Shown here: positions 53,462 to 58,405 of the stretch, piece after piece
How the letters are laid out: the number at the start of each line of letters is the position of its first letter
Position numbering within the stretch: position 1 is the first letter of the stretch
DNA from: Mariniphaga sp.
GTDB lineage: Bacteria; Bacteroidota; Bacteroidia; Bacteroidales; Prolixibacteraceae
Length of the DNA stretch: 58,405 nucleotides
Direction: 5' to 3'
NCBI GenBank assembly: GCA_025355585.1
Contig: JANXZJ010000037.1
Coordinates: forward strand, 1 to 58,405
Made by a program: the position numbers and the translations under genes
The notes under the pieces: model-generated
Told to the model about the DNA's origin: nothing
What the model saw: the letters and a program-made list of their open reading frames with translations, nothing else
Databases searched by the model: none

Positions 53462-54799
53462 ATGAAAACAATTCAAACAAGTTTATTGATGGCCTGCCTT
53501 CTGATGGTCTTCTCCGGAATTGACGGACAGGCGCAAAACAAAACCTGGAAACTGGAGGAATGTATCAAATATGCATTGGACAAAAACATTCAGGTTAAAA
53601 AGTCAAACCTGACAAGCGATCAGGATCATCTTTATTCGGATCAGGCAAAATCGAACCGTTTACCTTCGCTGAATGCATCAGTGAGCGAAAATTTCAACTG
53701 GTATAAAGGATTCGATTCTGCAACAGGCCAGTACGGGAGCAGCAACGGCTCGAATAGTACCAACTATGGGATCAACACCAATATATCGCTATTTAATGGT
53801 GATAAGCTAAACACGCGGATTAAACAAGCCGAAATCAACCTTCAAAGTAGTAAGTATTATTCCGAGTCGGTAAAAGAATCGGTTGGCTTAAATATTCTTA
53901 ACGCTTATTTGCAGGTTTTGTACTCTTACGAGAACGTAAAAAATGCCGAAAAACAAATCGAATCGACCACCGAGCAACTGGCTTTGGCCAAAGAGCGCAT
54001 GGATCTGGGCGTCATTGCATCGTCAGATTATTTACAGATCAAGTCTGAACTGTCAACTGAAAAATCAACCCTTGCAACTGCTCATAGCCAGTTAGCAATT
54101 GACAATGTTACGCTGGAACAATTAATGGAATTGCCGGTCGATCCCAATTTTGCAATCAGTTCTCCTAATCTCGAAAGCTTATTGGTAGACTTTGTTCAGC
54201 CCGATGCCCAGGGCATTTACAATCTTGCTCTTGGTATAAAACCTGAAATAAAGAATATTGAACTAACTAAGGAAAGCACTGCCCTCAATGTAAAAATTGC
54301 CAAAGCTGATTATTTGCCTGTTATTTCGGCGAATGCCGGACTATCAACAGGTTATTCAAGCCTTAATTCGGGTTCTGGTTATACCACACAATTATCTGAT
54401 AAAGTAAATCCATCGGTTGGACTTACGCTTTCAATACCAATTTTCCAGAAGAAACAGGTGAAAACGAATGTTGGAATTGCCACTATTGCAGTATCAAATG
54501 CCGAGCTCGATGTGGTCAATACAAAAAATCAACTTCGCAAAGAAATCGAGCAGGCTTGTGTAAATGTGGCATCGGCCAAGAGCCAATATACCGCCAGTCT
54601 CGAACAAAACCAATCATCAAAGGAATCGTACGATGTGACGAACGAAAAATTCAAAGTCGGATTGCTTAATTCAGTTGATTTCCTTGTTCAGAAAACCAGC
54701 TTAATTACCTCCGAAAGCAAGTTGCTACAATCGAAATTCAACCTGATCTTCAGTTATAAGGTGCTTGATTTCTACAAAGGAGTTCCGTTAACACTTTAG
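53462..54799 (+). CDS. TolC-family outer-membrane channel of the Mac-type exporter
   Basis: A 445-residue protein (start at 53462; the frame opens at 53438, upstream of the likely transcript start). The signal peptide ends IDGQAQ. The OEP repeats are WKLEECIKYALDKNIQVKKS and a second half beginning near residue 250 (IYNLALGIKPEIKNIELT). SIPIFQKKQVKTNVGIA is the usual barrel-adjacent segment. It is the first gene of a four-gene ABC export operon and provides its outer-membrane exit. Confidence 0.94.
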   Translation: MKTIQTSLLMACLLMVFSGIDGQAQNKTWKLEECIKYALDKNIQVKKSNLTSDQDHLYSDQAKSNRLPSLNASVSENFNWYKGFDSATGQYGSSNGSNSTNYGINTNISLFNGDKLNTRIKQAEINLQSSKYYSESVKESVGLNILNAYLQVLYSYENVKNAEKQIESTTEQLALAKERMDLGVIASSDYLQIKSELSTEKSTLATAHSQLAIDNVTLEQLMELPVDPNFAISSPNLESLLVDFVQPDAQGIYNLALGIKPEIKNIELTKESTALNVKIAKADYLPVISANAGLSTGYSSLNSGSGYTTQLSDKVNPSVGLTLSIPIFQKKQVKTNVGIATIAVSNAELDVVNTKNQLRKEIEQACVNVASAKSQYTASLEQNQSSKESYDVTNEKFKVGLLNSVDFLVQKTSLITSESKLLQSKFNLIFSYKVLDFYKGVPLTL

Positions 54800-54845
54800 A
54801 CTTTACAAACAGAAATACTCAGAAATACAAAAAAATTATACTATC

Positions 54846-56117
54846 ATGAAAAAGAATCTTTTATACATCGGATCAGCAGTAGTCCTGGTTGCTATTGGCT
54901 TCTTCGTTTACAGATCGTTTGGGAGCACAGAAAAAACAATTTCGTTCGAAACAGCGAAAATTGGAAAAGGGACCATCAGCAATACCGTTACAGCAACCGG
55001 AACACTCGAAGCTATCAAAACGGTTGAAGTTGGTACGCAGGTTTCAGGAGTTATCGAGAAAATCCTTGTTGACTTCAATTCGCAGGTTAAAAAAGGTCAG
55101 CTGCTGGCTCAGCTAGATGAAACGCCACTTCTGACACAGCTTGAACAAAGTAAGGCAAGTGTCGATCAGTCGGAAGCTGAGGTCAAATACCAGAAAGCAA
55201 CGTACGACCGCTATAAAGTACTGGCAGAGAAGAAACTGATTGCACAATCAGATTTCGACCTTGCAGAATACAACTATAACAAAGCAGTCGCTACATTGAA
55301 CAATGTAAAATCAGTATACGACAGATCAAGGATTAACCTGTCGTATGCACGTATTTATTCGCCCATCGACGGTATCATTATTGAAAGGGCAGTTGATGAA
55401 GGGCAAACTGTTGCGGCAAGTTTCAGTACACCTACCCTTTTCACGATTGCCAACGACCTTACCCAAATGCGTGTTGAAGCTAAAGTTGATGAGGCTGATA
55501 TCGGTAAGATAAGTAACGGACAAAGGGTTGAATTTACAGTCGATGCATATCCGTTGAAGAAATTCGCAGGAGAGGTAACCGAGATAAGGCTGAAACCGGT
55601 TGCATCGGCAAATGTAATCACCTATACAGTAGTTATCAATGCACCGAACCCCGATAAAATTTTGATGCCGGGAATGACCGCCAATGCATCTTTCTTTGTG
55701 ACAGAACGAAAAGACATATTAGTTGTTCCGTCAAAAGCCGTCCAATTTACACCTGATCAGGCAGCAATGGAAACTTATAACCAAAGTATACCTGGCAATG
55801 GCCCATCAACACCGCAAATTAATGAAGGAGTGTCGAAAAATAAGCAAAACGACAGTGTGAAAACAGTTTGGGTAAAAAATGGTTTGATGGTTCATCCTCA
55901 AATAGTTAAAATTGGTGTTACCGATGAAATTCATTATGAACTGTTGTCCGGATTAAACGAAGGTGATGAGGTAGTTACCTCGATGAGTACAGGCACAAGC
56001 AGCAGTGTTAAAGCTGCATCGGCTACCAAAAGCCCTTTCATGCCGACCAGACCGGGAAGTAACCGTAAGACAACCACTACCACAAAGACATCGCAACAAC
56101 AACCACCACAACCATGA
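54846..56117 (+). CDS. MacA-type periplasmic adaptor
   Basis: A 423-residue HlyD/MacA-family adaptor with an N-terminal membrane helix (about 5-25). The barrel-sandwich halves are VGTQVSGVIEKILVDFNSQVKKG and ARIYSPIDGIIIERAVDEGQT, with a helical hairpin between (about 85-155). Then come the beta-barrel (LTQMRVEAKVDEADIGKI) and membrane-proximal domain. The C-terminal 40 residues are Thr/Pro/Gln-rich low complexity (KTTTTTKTSQQQPPQP) and probably disordered. It is 46 bases after tolC. Confidence 0.94.
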   Translation: MKKNLLYIGSAVVLVAIGFFVYRSFGSTEKTISFETAKIGKGTISNTVTATGTLEAIKTVEVGTQVSGVIEKILVDFNSQVKKGQLLAQLDETPLLTQLEQSKASVDQSEAEVKYQKATYDRYKVLAEKKLIAQSDFDLAEYNYNKAVATLNNVKSVYDRSRINLSYARIYSPIDGIIIERAVDEGQTVAASFSTPTLFTIANDLTQMRVEAKVDEADIGKISNGQRVEFTVDAYPLKKFAGEVTEIRLKPVASANVITYTVVINAPNPDKILMPGMTANASFFVTERKDILVVPSKAVQFTPDQAAMETYNQSIPGNGPSTPQINEGVSKNKQNDSVKTVWVKNGLMVHPQIVKIGVTDEIHYELLSGLNEGDEVVTSMSTGTSSSVKAASATKSPFMPTRPGSNRKTTTTTKTSQQQPPQP

Positions 56118-56123
56118 AACGAG

Positions 56124-56165
56124 CCATGGCGAAAATTATTGTACACAGCAGGATAATTTTCATGG
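56124..56165 (+). other. Stem-loop between macA-like and macB-ATPase genes
   Basis: CCATG(GC)GAAAATTAT (56124-56139) pairs with ATAATTTTCATGG (56153-56165), with a 2-base bulge and 13-nt loop, in the 85-base gap. It lacks a T-run, so it may tune the downstream genes or be a repeat. Confidence 0.5.
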
Positions 56166-56202
56166 CGAGTTACATCTGAGAAATTAAAAAATATATACAC
56201 CG

Positions 56203-56949
56203 ATGAAAAAAGCAATAATAGAGGTTAAGGCACTGAAAAAGGATTTCTACGTTGGCGAAATCACAGTTCATGCGCTGAGAGGCGTCGACCTCGAAATCAA
56301 AGAAGGTGAATTTGTGGCGATTATGGGAACCAGCGGTTCAGGAAAATCGACAATGCTGAACATCCTGGGTTGCCTTGATAAACCAACATCAGGCAGTTAC
56401 TTCCTCGATGGAATCAGCATGGGAGAACTTTCGAAAAACGAACTTGCAAATTTGCGCAACATCAAGTTAGGGTTTGTCTTTCAATCGTACAACCTGCTGT
56501 CGAGAACCACAGCACTCGAAAACGTTGAGCTTCCGCTGTTCTACAACTCGAAGATCAGATCAAAAGAACGTCGTGAACGTGCAGAAGCAGCGCTTGAAGC
56601 AGTTGGTCTGTCGGATCGTATGCACCACATGCCAAATCAACTGTCAGGTGGACAACAGCAACGTGTGGCAATCGCCCGCTCGCTGGTCAATGATCCGGTT
56701 GTAATTCTGGCTGACGAAGCTACCGGTAACCTCGATACGCGTACATCTTTTGAAATTATGGCTTTACTTCAGGATTTGAATCAAAAAGGAAAAACCATTG
56801 TATTCGTGACACACGAAGCTGACATAGCCAAGTTTATGACACGCCAGATCGTTTTCCGCGATGGACACATTATCCGTGAAGAAATGGTGATCAACCGTAA
56901 CAATGCCGTTGAGCTACTGAAAACGCTTCCGATAGAAGAATCCGTTTAA
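56203..56949 (+). CDS. MacB/LolD-type ABC ATPase subunit
   Basis: A 248-residue ATPase without membrane segment. Walker A is [10 protein letters not shown], signature [14 protein letters not shown], Walker [13 protein letters not shown] with its Glu, and the H-loop is [10 protein letters not shown]. The Q-loop is FVFQSYNLL. MacB, LolD and FtsE share this type; here the ATPase is a separate gene from the permease. It lies 18 bases before the permease. Confidence 0.95.
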   Translation: MKKAIIEVKALKKDFYVGEITVHALRGVDLEIKEGEFVAIMGTSGSGKSTMLNILGCLDKPTSGSYFLDGISMGELSKNELANLRNIKLGFVFQSYNLLSRTTALENVELPLFYNSKIRSKERRERAEAALEAVGLSDRMHHMPNQLSGGQQQRVAIARSLVNDPVVILADEATGNLDTRTSFEIMALLQDLNQKGKTIVFVTHEADIAKFMTRQIVFRDGHIIREEMVINRNNAVELLKTLPIEESV

Positions 56950-56967
56950 CCCTATAAATCACAAATC

Positions 56968-58185
56968 ATGAATTATTTAAATTCAATAAAAATAGCCTTG
57001 AACGCGCTGAAAAGAAACAAATTCAGGGCCTTCCTAACCATGTTGGGGATTATCATCGGGGTCGCTTCTGTGATCGTGATGCTGGCTATCGGACAAGGCT
57101 CGAAAAAAAGCATTCAGGATACAATGTCGAGTATGGGAACCAACCTGATTTTTGCGATGCCTGGAGCCGAACAAAAAGGTGGTGTGCGGATGGGTAACAG
57201 CGATGCTCAAAGCATGAAGCTTAGCGATGTAGAGGCGATTGAAAAAAATTGTCCTGCCATCAGTGACGTTTCTCCCGAAGTGCGCTCAAGCGGACAAGCA
57301 GTTTTAGGGAATCAAAACTGGCCGACTTCATTATATGGCGTCAACAATAAGTATTTCAACATTAAAAAATATACGATCGGCAGGGGACGTTCTTTCACCG
57401 AAACCGAAATTCAAACATATGCAAAGGTATGTCTTATTGGACAAACAGTCGTTGAAAATTTATTTGGGAAAGCTGATCCTATCGGACAATCCATCCGTTT
57501 TAAAAATATTCCACTTCTGATTATTGGTGTTTTGGGCGAAAAAGGTGAAAACGGGATGGGACAAGATCAGGACGACCTGGTTATGGCTCCTTATACCACA
57601 GTTCAGAAACGTATTCTGGCAATCACCCACATACAGAGTATTGCAGCTTCGGCAGCAAGTGAAAGCCAGAATGAAGCGGCCATTGAACAAATCACGGCAT
57701 CGCTCAGGCTTAGCCACAAACTAAAAACAGGCGATGTGAATGATTTTCAGGTCAGATCGCAATCCGAAATGGTGCAAATGTTTAGTTCCATCAGCAACAT
57801 CATGACCATATTACTGGGTGCCATTTCAGGAATATCGCTTCTTGTGGGCGGGATTGGAATCATGAATATCATGTATGTATCCGTAACTGAGCGGACACGT
57901 GAAATTGGCCTTCGCCTTTCGGTTGGCGGACGTGGAAACGATATTCTGCTTCAATTCCTTATCGAATCAATCCTGTTAAGCGTTTTTGGAGGAGTCATCG
58001 GAATTTCGCTGGGAATTGTGGCGACACAGATTATGGCGTCAATCATGAGCTGGCCTGTGGTAATTACAACCCTTTCTGTAATTATGTCTTTCCTGGTTTG
58101 CTCAGCCATTGGTATCTTTTTCGGATGGTATCCCGCACGCAAAGCGGCCAGCCTGAATCCCATCGATGCATTACGTTACGAATAG
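56968..58185 (+). CDS. MacB-type ABC permease (FtsX-like)
   Basis: A 405-residue membrane protein with four helices: one near the start (FRAFLTMLGIIIGVASVIVMLAIGQG), a long periplasmic MacB domain (about 50-270), and three at the C-terminal end (from GISLLVGGIGIMNIMYVSVTERTREIGLR to the SMSWP... helices). WYPARKAASLNPIDALRYE is the typical end. MacB exports peptides or small molecules from the periplasm by mechanotransmission, without moving them through the membrane itself. It is full length and ends the operon. Confidence 0.94.
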   Translation: MNYLNSIKIALNALKRNKFRAFLTMLGIIIGVASVIVMLAIGQGSKKSIQDTMSSMGTNLIFAMPGAEQKGGVRMGNSDAQSMKLSDVEAIEKNCPAISDVSPEVRSSGQAVLGNQNWPTSLYGVNNKYFNIKKYTIGRGRSFTETEIQTYAKVCLIGQTVVENLFGKADPIGQSIRFKNIPLLIIGVLGEKGENGMGQDQDDLVMAPYTTVQKRILAITHIQSIAASAASESQNEAAIEQITASLRLSHKLKTGDVNDFQVRSQSEMVQMFSSISNIMTILLGAISGISLLVGGIGIMNIMYVSVTERTREIGLRLSVGGRGNDILLQFLIESILLSVFGGVIGISLGIVATQIMASIMSWPVVITTLSVIMSFLVCSAIGIFFGWYPARKAASLNPIDALRYE

Positions 58186-58273
58186 TTAGTAGATTAGTAA
58201 ATAAGTAGAAGTCGGAAATGCCGGATCCATTAACGATATGCAGAACCCATATTTCAGCAATCTAATAATGGAG

Positions 58274-58405
58274 ATGGCAATTCCAATGTTGGAGATGGCA
58301 AATTCAATGTTGCAAATGGCAGATTCAAAGTTGTAGATGGCAGATTCAAAGTTGAAAATGGCAGATTCAATGTTGAAAATGGCAAATTCAAAGTTGAAAA
58401 TGGCA
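58274..58405. repeat. 21-bp minisatellite, at least 6 copies, running off the window
   Basis: Six full units of the type ATGGCAGATTCAAAGTTGAAA start at 58274 and every 21 bases after; a seventh is cut by the window end at 58405. Units differ at a few fixed positions (G/A after ATGGCA, A/T before GTTG, last three bases). The unit is seven codons long and the ATG frame reads MA(D/N)S(K/M)LK, interrupted by a TAG in unit 3, so it is probably not a protein. A half unit precedes it. Confidence 0.9.

Noticed and set aside
58274..58405. CRISPR-like array at the window end
   Set aside because: The units are directly adjacent with no spacers and no cas genes are near; it is a minisatellite.

Overview
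The window is a stretch of chromosome from a member of the Bacteroidota, most likely an environmental Bacteroidales/Marinilabiliales-type organism; the order is inferred and the phylum is firmer. The support is: moderate-to-low GC; few Shine-Dalgarno sites; several matches to the Bacteroidota promoter (-33 TTTG, -7 TAnnTTTG); DUF1080 and Gfo/Idh/MocA proteins; secreted PQQ-type propellers; a REP-associated (RAYT) transposase; and the gene order mtaB / inositol monophosphatase / two LpxL-like acyltransferases / GT2. I see no rRNA, tRNA, CRISPR array, prophage or replication origin.

Layout. 1-700: two copies of a palindrome-rich intergenic repeat and a terminator. 711-5396: a two-gene unit, Tat-exported oxidoreductase plus a large HEAT-repeat protein with two DUF1080 domains, fitting the 3-keto-glycoside route of sugar breakdown. 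5597-8542: GyrI-like protein, PAS histidine kinase, GtrA and DUF423 membrane proteins. 8601-12271: a heterodimeric ABC exporter with one degenerate ATP site. 12598-19477: DUF1398, secreted propeller, large MscS channel, DUF3795, an unknown secreted protein and DUF4337. 20163-27752: a metal-responsive two-component system followed by a CzcCBA-type RND efflux operon. This cluster is flanked by direct copies of one segment, a truncated pseudogene on the left and the intact outer-membrane-type gene on the right. 28236-34911: a repeat-rich region with MITE-like elements and a broken RAYT transposase carrying REP palindromes in its own reading frame, plus gap (GAPDH), a coiled-coil secreted protein and small unknowns. 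35213-38552: secreted non-specific nuclease, Tat-exported SagB-type nitroreductase and a second propeller. 38688-43123: a MarR-controlled EmrA/EmrB/TolC tripartite drug pump. 43327-52549: a long minus-strand run with alpha/beta hydrolase, isochorismatase-like hydrolase, class D beta-lactamase, GT2, two LpxL-like acyltransferases, an unknown protein, inositol monophosphatase, MtaB and DUF3472. 52700-58185: SRPBCC protein, then a TolC / MacA / MacB-ATPase / MacB-permease operon behind a clear promoter and a 21-bp direct repeat. 58274-end: a 21-bp minisatellite that runs off the window.

Overall this is a cell-envelope and efflux region: four export systems (ABC heterodimer, Czc RND, Emr MFS, Mac ABC) and lipid A acylation genes lie within 58 kb. 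Most genes belong to known families. The observations I rate most interesting are the direct repeats around the metal-efflux cluster, the putative operators (four TTTAAGG repeats; the 21-bp repeat in front of tolC-macAB; the MarR palindrome covering its own -7 box), REP palindromes inside a RAYT gene, the double-DUF1080/HEAT fusion, and a beta-lactamase with an unusual second motif. I did not find a clearly new multi-gene system.
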